DNA of 64,000 nucleotides. Source: Telmatactis stephensoni. Taxonomy: Eukaryota > Cnidaria > Anthozoa > Actiniaria > Isophelliidae. The notes beneath the pieces are model-generated. The model was not told where the DNA came from. It did not search any database and saw nothing but the letters and a program-made list of their open reading frames with translations. The stretch covers positions 496,001 to 560,000 of the forward strand of contig JALIZF010001795.1 of assembly GCA_029948255.1 (NCBI GenBank), given 5' to 3'. Shown here piece by piece: positions 36,001-47,352 of this stretch. Position 1 is the first letter of the stretch, and every line of letters starts with the position of its first letter. Both the position numbers and the translations under genes were made by a program.

Positions 36001-39000
36001 AATAAAGGTTTCAAAAACACTCTGCTACGACGACTGAAACCTTGTTTGGCCTCGTTTATCCACTCTTCTTGCACATCTACATATAAATACTGGACTGATG
36101 TCTCTAGGGACACGCACACATGCTCACGCACTCTCACGCTCTCACACATTGATTTACATGACTTCATGACAAGATTTAAATGTGCATGAGCACGCTTTGC
36201 TCCCACTGATATGTAAAATGGATACCTTTTCGTGAAAGGTGTATAAAAGGTGTACCCTGGCGTTTGGTCGTAATTTAGTCGAGAGTCCAGACAGAGTATC
36301 CCCGGAGAAACGTTCCAAATGTATCTTCGCCCCTTCCCTCTCTCCCTCCCCTGGGGTCTATTCAGTTAATTGGCTAAACAATTGCAACAAAATCCTCTTT
36401 TGGCAAGCTGAATATAACGTCTTTGTTTGTATTTCTACAGTAATCCAGTATGTCCAGTGGACAGGAGGACTCTTGCCACAGAAGACGTAAGTATTGTATG
36501 GTATGGTTATGTTGTTAAGATTGGAGAATACTTAATTGATAATTTTTAATTTGTTTGCTTTGCGAAGATATTTGACGACTTGGCAACCGAACGAAAAATA
36601 CTTTCACACCAAATCAAGTGTCCAGAACAAGCTTGCATTTGGCAAGGAGAACTGAGAGATATTGAGGTACTTAAAAACTACAATCTTTGCCAAAATTAGT
36701 TGGCACGATGTGCATTCAACGGATATTTCTACAATTGTACACTTTGTGACCGTGCCATTGGACCCCCCCTCCCCCCTGTACAATGTTGCTGCTAGATAAA
36801 AGGTATTTCGAGCTGATTGCCGAGTCGAAGGTGTCGGAATTTTCACAGCAACATTGTAAAGGGGGCACGGGGGGAGCCAATCTCATCACCATCTACTTTT
36901 CGCGCGCATCACGACAATATCGTGCCAACAATACTGGCAATGATTGTAGCTAAAAGCTCCTTTAAATGTTTCAGTAAAAGCTCTATGAGTGAGTAGACGC
37001 GAAACGTATACTTTTGAGCATTTTTGACATGAAACAAAGTATAGCTTTTGACCATTTTAGTCTGAAATAGGATACACTTTAAAGAGAAAACACTAATTTA
37101 AAAACTGAAATTTTGCTCTGAAATAAGGACTTTTTAAGGGAAATCATTGTTTTGTCTGATCATTAAATAATGTAAGTGTTTTTTTCGAGAGTACCTTAGA
37201 AACACACGGACACCCAAATTTTTAAGGAGTGACCCCGTCAGGGTCTACATACAGATCCCTGCTGAAAAGCACTTATTGTGTGTAGGCCGTCTTATTACTA
37301 GTATTACATCATGTTTGAGAGATGGGCCTGTATTTTTGATGTCGATGTTTAAATATCTACCAGAACCACGAAGACAAATGTGACTATAAAAGTGTGGAGT
37401 GTGACAACAAAATCTGTGACGTTAGAAAGCCTCGTCATGAAATGGTTAAACACCAACAAGATGAATGTCTGTACAGGATTGTGTCATGTCCTCACTGCAA
37501 GAATACCTACACGTTTTGTTCATTGCAGGTAAAATTGATGATTGAAAAGTTGACATACTTTAGTAGCATTTATTAAGTACCGGCATGGTGGGTCAAGAGG
37601 AAGTCATTGTTAATTTCATTGTTCAAAAATTAAGTCTGTCTTTGTTTGCAATTAACAATATTGCATCGTTTAAATTAAGAGTTACTTGCTTTACATATAC
37701 TGTGAGGGGAGAGAGAGGACTTACTAGCGTTTGGAGCCTATAGACAAATTGCAAAATCAACTTCCTAAGCAACTAGTGTGGACATTCACGGCAATAAACT
37801 GTTTCACCTTCAAATTACTATCCTTACTCCAGTTCTTGTAAAAGTGGTCTTTTCCAACGATGAAATAATGAATTGATCCACCATGCTATAAGAGTACTTA
37901 AATGATATATAAAGTATGACTGTCTTGTTGAGTCAACTTTACAAATGTAGGTTCTAGCCTTGGCAACAAAACGAAGGGGCAAGATGGGGTCATCAAAGAG
38001 ATGTCCGGAGACAAGACGAAAGGAGATAGGAGGACGGACAGCTTGTTCTAAGGGCAGTCTTGATCAGAGGACAAGGGGAGAGGACAAGGGGTATCTTGGG
38101 AATGTCCAGGGGATATGGGGATTGTTGAAAGGGGACAGTTTCTAACTGAGTAAAATTGACCGTTTTCTTTTCCTTTTCCTTTTTCTACTTTTTTCTTTCC
38201 TTTATTTCTGATCAAAAGGAACATATAGATGAATGTCCACAATGTCCTGTCAGCTGCCCAAATAATTGTGAAGTGACAATAATAAGAGAACAGGTAACCA
38301 TTTATTTTAAGAGAGAGAGGAAGAGGGAGAGAGAGATTTTAATTAAAGTTTTAAGTCAACGAGAGAGGGTCTCAATAAAAATGGTTACATAGTATTAATA
38401 TTTTACTACAACTTCAATGGCATACCTTCCTATGATTCAGTTCGAGCGACATCTTTCAGACAGTGAAAAGGTATTTCATTTTACTGGGAAATGAACAAAC
38501 AAACAAATGAATGAATGAACGAATGGAAGAACGCAAGAACGAATGACCAAATTGTGAAGTTAGAGTAGATTTCGTATGACTATGAAAACGGAACCTCGCG
38601 GTCACGGCACGGTTATGACAGGATTTTTGAGTGTTTTTATAGACAACACAGCACTGACACGGACAAAGCACCAGCGTGGTTCGTTTCACAGTCATACGAA
38701 ATCTGCAGCCTAGTCCCCAGGCTATCCCGTCTCTCGTTTCAAAACGTGACGTCGCGCTCGCAGAGGAACGCCTGGGTACTAGGCTGCGAAATCTGCTCTA
38801 CTAAGGACGGTGGTCACTAATTGAGACCTAATTTTAATTCAATTTTAAATGGTTTTTGATTTATGGGGGAAAATGGGCGGAGAGTATCCACGAATTTAAC
38901 TGAGATAATTAATGATAAACAGAGCTAATAACCGTTGACCAGCGATTTTTCGAATTTTCAATATAATATATCATTTTGTCCAATATTAATTCACAAAGAA

Positions 39001-41092
39001 AACCAACGAAAGTAATAAAAGATTTTTGGCGTGTTTTTAATTCGGCTTAGGAAACCGGGCGTTGAACGCTATATATATCAGAGAAAAATATTTTGCGAAT
39101 CCATTTTTTGGCGTCATTATTTGGAAACTTATTATGAGTATTTTTTCTGAGAAACGTACAAAATCGTATTGGAATTACATACAAATACAATGCATTATGG
39201 GAAACAAGATGGTGGCCAAACAGCATTCTTTATTTCAGGTCGTAAAAAGAGCCATTTTTCATGCGTTATTAATTATCTAGAATGAATTCAACTTTTAAAT
39301 ATGAGAAACCATGTATTTTTTATTTCTTCTCAAAATCAGATTATTCATTTCAAAAATCTTAGAACTAGTTTATTTTTAATATACGTTGGTTTCTGTGCGA
39401 ACACGATCTTCGAAATAACGTTTGTTATTCAAAGGCGTTTTACGTCGTGCGCGCGGTTGTTGAGTCATATGCGCAGAATACAGTGCGCGCTGAAATTTGT
39501 GGCCATCGTCCTTAATCAAAACGATCTATAAATCAAGAGTTCTTACCATAATGGCTTGTTATTCAATACCAGGTCACACGTCATACATTGGATGAATGTC
39601 CGCTGACCATTATACCGTGTACTTATGAGAGCATTGGATGTAACTTCAAGGTTAGCAATCCAGAACATGATTATGAGGAATATGAAAACAGTCTGGTTCG
39701 TGAACGTAACAGGTTGTCTCGCGCACTGACTCATCGGTTCGAGATATATATTTTTACAACAATTACTTGAGATAAAATTTAATCCTTTTCAAACGGGGCA
39801 ACAGAATTCGAGCGCGCGCCCCGAAACGCGTCAGCAGTGTGTCTGTCCTCTTATTGACACACTCTAATCAATCAATCAGATTGCGAGATTTGTATCAAGT
39901 GTTGTAAAAATTTTAACCACTGAATTAAAAGTAAAAAAATAATGTTATTTCCTATCAGATTGCAATTACTAAAATCGATATATCATAACTTTCAGTTGCA
40001 TGTTTTTGTTTCACAAAGGTACCAAGAAAAGATATGAGTGACCACACTGAAAACAATGTGAAACAACATCTCATGATGGCACGTGAGAAGGTTTTGGCGC
40101 TTGAACATCAAAGAGATGAGAAAAATCAAGCTCACGCTACCAACACCATTGATTGCATCCACGAACAGATCGATGAGATGCAAAAACAACTTTACCCCAC
40201 CAACATTAACTACATCCAGGAACAGATCAATGAGATGAAAAAGCATATGCTCCCTACCAGCACCATTGATTGCATCCAGGAACAGCTCGATGAGATAAAA
40301 AAAAATCTTCTCCCTACCAACACCATTGATCGCATTCAAAAACAGATCGATGAGATGAGAAAGCAAATTCTCCCTAATAATGAAATTGATGGCATGAAAG
40401 GACAGATTGATGAGATGAAAAACCAAATTCTCCCCTCCAGCACCAATCGCATTTTAGAGAAGATGGATGAGGCACGAAAAAAAATATTTTTCCTTGTCGC
40501 AATCAGTTGTTTATTCATGGCAATTTGTTTACCTGTTGTCATCAATTTGTTGCAAGGAAATAAAAATCCCACAACAATAGTAACAACAATGATAAAAGAT
40601 GATGAAATGCCATGCTGCAGTTATATCTGGAAGATAACTGACTTTAGTCAACAACTACAGACAGCAAAGCAGGCAGGTCTTGATATCAAACTTTACAGTG
40701 AGCCATTCTATACTCATAAGTACGGTTATAAATTGAAGGTATTGCTATGTCCCAATGGGGTAGGTGATAGCAAGGGTACCCACGTATCAGTATTCCTGAT
40801 TGTCATGCGTGGAGAGTATGACAGTGTGTTAACTTGGCCTTTTGATCAGAGAGTCAAGTTCATCCTCATAGATAAGAATCCAGATCCTTCACAGCGGAAG
40901 AATATTGAAATTGGTTTCACTCCTGGTAAATCTATGAGTTTTCAAAGACCAACAACAGATGAAAATGAAGGAATGGGATACCACCAGTTTGTTTCTCATA
41001 AAACCTCAAAGACAGAAAATGATTATGTTGTAGATGGAACACTTTTCCTGAAAGTGAATATTGAAAAACCTAAACCGTCTATCTGGGGTTAA
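32873..41092 (+). CDS. TRAF-like gene 3: RING, zinc fingers, coiled coil, one membrane segment, MATH
   Basis: Seven exons: 32873-33036, 36441-36486, 36568-36666, 37364-37528, 38219-38293, 39573-39650 and 40019-41092. All are AG/GT; intron 1 is phase 2 and the rest phase 0. The product is about 566 residues. It has a C3HC3D RING ([20 protein letters not shown]), five TRAF-type fingers, and about six 19-20-residue coiled-coil units (IQEQIDEMKKxxLPT). A single hydrophobic helix lies at about residues 365-387, and a MATH/TRAF-C domain runs from about 409 to the end ([36 protein letters not shown]). This is the most intact copy and the best reference for the family. An upstream in-frame extension to 32630 exists, but the conserved MAYNTAMPS start is preferred. 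Confidence 0.88.
33603..33868. mobile_element. 266-bp MITE with G/C-run arms and TTA duplication
   Basis: Ends gggaaggttcatttaatat and its complement; TTA on both sides. In intron 1 of gene 3. Confidence 0.75.
34980..36005 (-). mobile_element. Single-arm copy of the giant-palindrome family
   Basis: Matches one arm of 47353-49643 from the agacgcacacgtgcgt block to the terminal ggcctaaaggcctgggcac. The minus strand carries the best version of the family's ORF fragment (35883 to 35443, 146 codons; FELEIYEFLTLHVAKRTHIE). No known domain recognised. Confidence 0.65.
36678..36949. mobile_element. MITE 11 bases after the exon 3 donor of gene 3
   Basis: Ends ctacaatctttgcca and tggcaatgattgtag; flanks contain TAAAA on both sides. 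A related copy is at 7483-7732. Confidence 0.65.
38563..38815. mobile_element. MITE interrupted by an 81-bp MITE
   Basis: Outer ends gagtagatttcgtatgac and the inverse block ending gcagagtag-type sequence. The inner element 38706-38786 (cagcctagtcccc ... actaggctg) is flanked by the 9-bp duplication CGAAATCTG. In intron 5 of gene 3. Confidence 0.65.
38816..39572. other. Remainder of gene 3 intron 5
   Basis: No gene or named repeat seen. Confidence 0.5.
40019..41092 (+). CDS. Gene 3 last exon: coiled-coil repeats, membrane helix, MATH domain
   Basis: Starts after tttcacaaag with VPRKDMSDH and encodes 357 residues. The repeat units often carry NTID or TIDCI in place of SIN. The helix IFFLVAISCLFMAICLPVV lies directly before a short linker and the MATH domain. 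The tail extends to KPSIWG. AATAAA follows at 41404-41409 in a 3' region that is nearly identical to that of gene 4. Confidence 0.9.
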   Translation, partial: VPRKDMSDHTENNVKQHLMMAREKVLALEHQRDEKNQAHATNTIDCIHEQIDEMQKQLYPTNINYIQEQINEMKKHMLPTSTIDCIQEQLDEIKKNLLPTNTIDRIQKQIDEMRKQILPNNEIDGMKGQIDEMKNQILPSSTNRILEKMDEARKKIFFLVAISCLFMAICLPVVINLLQGNKNPTTIVTTMIKDDEMPCCSYIWKITDFSQQLQTAKQAGLDIKLYSEPFYTHKYGYKLKVLLCPNGVGDSKGTHVSVFLIVMRGEYDSVLTWPFDQRVKFILIDKNPDPSQRKNIEIGFTPGKSMSFQRPTTDENEGMGYHQFVSHKTSKTENDYVVDGTLFLKVNIEKPKPSIWG

Positions 41093-41403
41093 CTACTGGT
41101 TTAGTAAATCAAACGCGATGCGACGTGAAAGAGTTTTTTTCTCGCATTGACCCACGTTGATGTCACCGACGACAAGAGGACGACACGAAAACAAGTGAGA
41201 TGGAACCCTGATCGTCGTCACGGTTACTCACGCAACGAAAGAATGTGATATATCTCACGTCCTGCTCTCGTGTTTCGTGGTGTCGCGTTTGCTAAATAAG
41301 CCTAGCGTTATTGTGTTAGTTGATTGTCATCCCAAGTTCCGTATACGTAAGTACTTCACACCATAAATCTACGGTAGCGCGTCATTTTTTTTGTTTCAAT
41401 TTC

Positions 41404-41409
41404 AATAAA
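41404..41409 (+). promoter_or_regulatory. Polyadenylation signal, gene 3
   Basis: AATAAA followed by tttgaacggg. The same signal in the same context is at 62138-62143 after gene 4, which supports its use. Confidence 0.5.
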
Positions 41410-41659
41410 TTTGAACGGGTAGGCTTTCTCTAGTTGTTGCTACACAGTTAGACAGATTTCAGAAAACAATTAACACCAGGCGAAGCGAGCAGATGGATAT
41501 GAGATGACAAATATATCACATTCGCTTCAGTATAGCATGACAACCGTTACGACGTCGCGAAGCCGCTCTCGGGACAAGTTCACTTGTTTTCGTGTTGTTT
41601 TCGTGTTGTAGACACTGGTCAGTGCGCACTCGTGTTCTTGTCTTTTCACCTGGAGTCAT

Positions 41660-44038
41660 CACAGGCAGCCCAGCCACCTCTCCTGACGATGTTTATTTTA
41701 ATAATTTTTTTACTTAACAAATTGAAGATAGTTTTCCATTGTCAGTACTCTTATTAATCATGGATGACGTCAAAAAATGTTCAAAACTAAAGTGGAACCA
41801 CGAGCGCAGCGAGTGGTTTCACTGCTAAGTTTTGGACATTTTTTGACGTCATCCATGATTAATAAGAGTACTGACAATGGAAAACTATCTTCAATTTGTT
41901 TTTTACAACAATATCTTAGATCTTTTCCATCCAAATCTGTTTGAAAAACTGTCCCAAACTTTTTTCTGTAAGGACGAGCGTGACATGTTGGCGTCAGCTA
42001 TTGTCAGTACTCTTATTAACAATGGCTCTCGGCCAATCAGATTGCAAGATTTTAGTCAAATGTTGTAAAATATTTTATTGATACGCTAAAAAGACAAAAA
42101 ATGCGCGCGCTCGTTTTCATTTGCTTGGCGCGCGCGCTCTTGTTATGCCTGGGTTTCCTGTGGTAATATCCTCCCGATATCCCACGGGACGAGCGCTTGC
42201 TTGCTGTGAATGGGTTTCCTGTGGCGATCCCGCGGGACAAAGCTACTTTGTGAGAAGGTATGAAACACGGTCACGTGACAAAATACATTTTCGCTTGTAT
42301 TTCACCAGCTAAGAAAGAAGATATAGATTTTTCTTCGAATATGCAAACAAAGTATTTATGTCCAAACAACTTAAACGTTTGAGCGTTCAAAGTTTGTTAT
42401 TTGACGAGAATTTCACCTGGGAAGCTTTGACTCGCGATGGACGTATGTGTGCCCCAGGTTGATTGGACACATTTCCGTGAAGCGCTCGGGATTTTTCACT
42501 CGTTGAGTTGTCGAGGGACGTCGGATAGCTATCGTGAGTACACGAGAGTTTTCCGAAATCTAAAAAAGTTTTCGGAATTTCATTCATGAAAAACGCTCAC
42601 AAGTTTACTTGAAACGGTGCTGCTTTTGGACTACAAAATTACTTCTTGGAAGAAGTTTTTGAAAATTTCATACAAGACTTCGAAACAACTCTTCACTGTA
42701 AATGAGCGGACCTTCAAGGTATTTGAGATAGTTTTATGAGTGATTTTTTGAAGTTTTGTTGTGTCGCTCACAGCTTCATGTACAATGCTAACAGTTTTGG
42801 ACTGCAAAAATTACTTTTTTGAAGTGCTTTAGGACGCTTCATAAGTTTTTATGTTCACATAAGATTTCGAAACAATTATTTATATGAAATGAGCTGATTT
42901 TCAAAATTATTAAGCTAATGTTAGGCATAAAATTTTGATTTTTTGTTGTGCATTTTGACATTCGGTCGGTGGTTCATTCTGACTCATAGAGAACAAAAAC
43001 TTACTCCAGCTGAGAATTTGCAAAAAATATATACAAGAAGATTGTAAGCAGTTCAGTTATAAACAGAAATAAAGTAAGTTTTGAAACTGTTATGTCCGTT
43101 TTGTTTTCTTGGGATTGAATTTGTTGGGCTTTGTATGTTGATCGATTTATCTGGCTTCGGCGGTGTATACACATCTACTATTTCAACCCATATCAATGAG
43201 GATGGTTCCTTTACTCTTTTAATATTTTTGTAAACCCAATATCTTCTCATTCCAGATTCAGTGGCTAGTGGGATTTTTTCCTTTTTCTGTGTACTGGAAT
43301 GTCCACTTCACGGTACGTCCTAGCTTGCGTTCATCATCAATTAAGCTTATACCAGCTATAGTTAAAACAGTTGTTGAATCTTTCTTTATATCCTCTACCG
43401 AAACGGATTTTCCTTCGCATCTTCTATAAGTTTTCCATAACCTACAAGCCGAAATAACCTATTAAACTTAAGTAAGTTAATACTTTACTTAGCTAATACT
43501 TAGCTTATTTTCATGTGTCGATGTCCATAAGCTTATAATTAAGTTAGATTATTACAAGGTCCAAACCTAACTTACTATATACAACGACTGACTTCTTCGG
43601 TATCCCCACTACAACTTGTTGACATGAATTTTTCTTATAAGTAGAATTTATAAACAAATAAATTTGTTTATACAACGCAACTAAGAAAACTTGACAGATG
43701 TTTCAGCTTTTGAGCTTCGGAGACTGTTCGACTTACTTTACGATACTTCAACGAGTGAAAAGCCCCGAGCGCTTCACGGAAATGTGTCCAATCAACCTGG
43801 GGCACACATCCGTCCATCACGTGACCCGTGTTTCATACCTTCTCACAAATTACGCTTTGTCCCGCGGGATCGCTACAGGAAACCCATTCACAACAAGCGC
43901 GCGATATTACCACAGGAAACCCATGCATAACAAGCGCGCGCGCCAAGCAAATTAAAACAAACGCGCGCATTTTTTGTCTTTTTAATAAATTATTAAAATA
44001 AACATCCATTGTCAGGAGAAGTGGCTGGGCTGCCTGTG
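41660..44038. mobile_element. 2.38-kb inverted-repeat DNA element with defined empty site
   Basis: Ends cacaggcagcccagccac and gtggctgggctgcctgtg. GAGTCAT is repeated on both sides (41653-41659, 44039-44045), and the gene 4 flank at about 62372 has a single copy, so the insertion is exact. Long subterminal inverted repeats (about 42090-42540 against 43690-43990) and a nested palindrome at 41710-41900. No transposase was recognised; see the minus-strand ORF at 43053. Confidence 0.85.
43053..43445 (-). pseudogene. Unidentified ORF remnant inside the 2.38-kb element
   Basis: Reading leftward, about 64 open codons (with RLWKTYRRCEGKSVSVEDIK and KLGRTVKWTFQYTEKG) follow an acceptor-like cggcttgtag and end in TGA. 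A second open stretch from an ATG 7 bases on runs 65 codons (IWVEIVDVYTPPKP). The composition looks protein-coding, but no family is recognised. Confidence 0.35.
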
Positions 44039-45271
44039 GAGTCATATTTGGTAAAAAACCAAACACAGGATACGTATACAACTCTGTTCGCAATTTTTTT
44101 CTGCATCCTTACGCGCATCAGAGAGTTGTACTATGTGTCGGCCTGGCCTTAAATCTACTGGCTACTTTTATGACGGCCATAGTGGAACGTCGGTGACATC
44201 AGAGGTCATTTTGAACCATAACAATTAGCGTACGCTACGTTTTGCGTCTCATCGCTTTTGAGTAGGACTTTTGTCGCTATTTTTCGATCGTGATTGTGAT
44301 CTAGAGTGATATAGCTTTGGTGTTTAGATATGTTTATGATAGTACAACCAAGAAAACACATCCCGTGTGCATACAGAACTCGACAATTGCACGCTAAAAG
44401 TATATCAACCTGTATTACCTGAATCTAATATTTTATGCCCGATTTACACGATCACTTTTATATATGTTACACACTCCTAGTTTTGGGCGCGCGGGCTCAT
44501 CATTTTTGACAAAGCACCCGTGATTATCATCGTATGAACAAAAAATCAGTTGGCATCATAGTAGTGGCGTATCCAAAATAATCGAACAAAAATATTAGAT
44601 CGATCTAGAAGTACATCTGCAATTTTGTTAGAAACTGTTGTCATGAAGGTAACATTTGAAAGCCTCCAATGCTGACTCGGCGTGAGTTAAAACTTGTTTG
44701 AAAATCATATATAGGGTACCAATGATCAAGCAAAATAGTTTCCTCATTACTTAGAAAAGATAGTTAAAAATCATTATTCTTTTTAGTTACACGTAAACTT
44801 TGAAGTAGATAACGTCATCTACTCAATTTTCCTTTTCCAATTTCAAACCAACATTTATTTGTAGTAATTCACTTAAAATGCAGAATTTTTTGGGAGTAGC
44901 TCTTTTCTAATATAGTTATCGATAAATTCAGTTCTACATAAAGTAATTAGTTTTCACGTTGATTATAGTTTTCACACAAACACGGGTCTGAATGGGCAAG
45001 TGCATCAATTTAACAACTCTTCATTTGTATTGAATAAACTGAAAACTTGAAAACTTGAATTGGAGTTAGAGGTCTTGCAATATGTGAAGATGCTGTGAGT
45101 TTGTTCAACTGCAGTCTGCAAAACAAACACGCCAATGGTCAACTGTTTGATTTCTTCGCAAAATAACAACTCTCTGCATTCATATCTGGTCTTGGCATTG
45201 TCTGATTTTCCTTGCGGGGCGCAAATGAAATCATTATATTATATTTCATTGCATTTTTTAGTTGAACGAAG

Positions 45272-45530
45272 GTATCAGGAAAATATATGAGTTACCACAG
45301 TGAAATTCTTGTGAAACAATATCTTATGATGGCGAAAAGAAGATTTTGGCATTTGAACATCAAATAGAGGAGACAAAAACAAACACACCTTAGCAATACA
45401 CCACTGGCTATATTCAGGATGAAAAGCCGCATATTCTCCCTACCAATACCATTGATCGCATTCGAGAACAAATCGATAAGTTAAAAAGTAATTTCTCCCT
45501 ACCAACACTATTGAGAGCATTCAATTAAAC
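45272..45530 (+). pseudogene. Relic of a TRAF-like last exon
   Basis: After an acceptor-like acgaag the sequence aligns to the start of exon 7: a VSGKYMSYHSE-like start in place of VPRKDMSDH, then KQYLMMAK, then a lost frame (a base missing in the AREKI region), a TAG after about 45 codons, and two degraded LPTNTIDRIREQIDKL repeat units. It fades out near 45530 with no membrane helix or MATH domain. It marks a fifth paralogue lost between genes 3 and 4. Confidence 0.75.
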
Positions 45531-45609
45531 ACACTCGCTAAATACATTCTACCAATTTTAAACTGAGTTATATTACAATTTTCCCCACCCTCCCCTTCTG
45601 AGTCGGAAT

Positions 45610-46180
45610 TAATCAGCCGAACTAACGTTTATTACTCGTGCCCAGGCCTTTAGGCCGGGAACGAGTTATAAATTGCAAATGTTTTTTCTCTCGTCGTCCA
45701 CGAGAATGCAGCATTATTGAGTCAGCATTCTTGCGCAATCGGCTAAGTGATGCACTCCCAATTGGTCAAGAGCGGAAGAAACAATGCCCTTCATTCATCG
45801 CCTACTCTTCGTAGTGAACGCCAGTGAGGAACTTTAGGAATGCAAGATGGCCGACTACAACGAAAATCGCTTTCAGAGACAGGCTCTTCTCGGAATAATA
45901 CATCGTAAAGTGGGGCTTTTAACTTGAGATATACCTAGACACTCATAAGAGCTTCAGAATGGGCTGTTATTTTGAGCTTCATCTCCAATACTTTGACCAA
46001 ATATTCAATTCTAATTGGAGTACTTGAAAGTAGGCCCCCGCGATACGAATTATTTCCTATGAGCTGGAAATCTACGAATTTCTCATCCTACATGTTGCTA
46101 AACGAACATACATAGAAGCAAGTCAATTATATTCCTCATTTAAGCATTCAAAAGATCTTGAAAGGTTTTTGTACTGAACT
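45610..46180 (+). mobile_element. Single-arm copy of the giant-palindrome family
   Basis: Starts ctcgtgcccaggcctttagg and runs through the ORF-fragment region (ELEIYEFLILHVAKRTYIEA) in a decayed state. Confidence 0.65.
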
Positions 46181-46399
46181 TTAATATCGGAATTCTGCGA
46201 TAGACCATTGCATGGAAGTAGGTTCCAATGACCTAGTATTTCGCGTTTGGTCACGTAACGTGAAATGTTGCAAGCAGAAAATAGCTGGTGTGTCCATGTT
46301 AGCAGAACAGTTCCTCTAAAACTCACGAAAGTACACTGCTTTGAATTGTCTGATATATAATTCAATTAATGTTGTCGCTGAAAAAAACTTAAAGCCTAA

Positions 46400-47352
46400 A
46401 GCTTTGAGAGCGGAATCGTGAAAACTGTTTATCACCTTGACATCATTACAATAACAGTTACAATAAGAAACTCATTGTATAATGCTTGCAAATTCTACAA
46501 CTTGGACACATATTCCTGAATTTCTCAGATAGCCTACGGAGACGTTTGTTAGTAAACAAAAGATAGTTGAGAGGCTTTAGTCTTTAGGCTTTTTTAGCGA
46601 CAACGTTACAATTGAAATAGCTTTTTCGGCAAATGTTTCTTGTCTATTTCCTGTGCGTTGTATGACGAACACTGCTAGTTGACCTTCAATATTGAATTAC
46701 AGAACATAATTCTCCTTGTCGTTGGTCTGACCATCGAACACGTCTAAAGATGTAAACAATTTGGCTGTCGCGGTAGACGTCTCGTACAAAGTCATACAAT
46801 ATTGGTAACTAGTGGGTGATAGCTGTAACCCTTATTGGCTGCAGGACGACCGAAGTATAGGGTGATTGTGTGCGTTTTCGAAAAGCTAGGTTATGAACTG
46901 GAAATTGTCATATTTTTGGACCCTAAAAGGTTGGTAACTGTAGTAAAGTTGTGCCGTGTTTTCGCAATCAGAATTTGAACTATATATATATTATATAAAG
47001 AGTCGTTACACTTAACTCGTGAAACACTAAATGAATTTTAGTGTGCATGTAATAGTTCAGTAGAGAGAAAAGAGAACAATGGAAATAAGGTTTGTTAGTA
47101 ACTAGTAGTCTACTAACTATTTCACGGGTTAAGTGTAATCACTTTATTATTAGAGTACAAACACTAAAAGTGTGCAATAGAGTAAGCGTATTTAACCCGT
47201 GAAATAAAAATTAAATGTTAGTGTGTAATAGTTCAATAGACACAAAAGAAAACAATGGAAATAGCATCTACTAGTAACTAATAGTCTAGTAACTATTTCA
47301 TGGGTTAACTGCGCTCACTCTACTTTGCAGTATTTACTACTAAATAGCACTA
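46400..47352. repeat. Intergenic DNA with a ~175-bp direct repeat
   Basis: gtaatagttcagtaga ... aacaatggaaata ... aactatttcacgggttaa at about 47010-47130 and again at 47190-47310. A related inverted tract lies near 50330-50450. Confidence 0.6.

Larger units (their letters stand above)
41093..45208. repeat. Segmental duplicate of the gene 4 3' flank (61804-63598)
   Basis: Near-identical from the stop codon through the AATAAA and on to ggcattgtctgatt, except for the 41660-44038 insertion here, a 202-base block (62466-62667) only after gene 4, and a ~150-base block near 44890-45035 only here. Confidence 0.85.

Noticed and set aside
40034..40572. Minus-strand ORFs opposite the coiled-coil exons (also 11233-11562, 60517-61113)
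   Set aside because: They are shadows of the repeat coding sequence on the other strand, with repetitive hydrophobic composition and no support.
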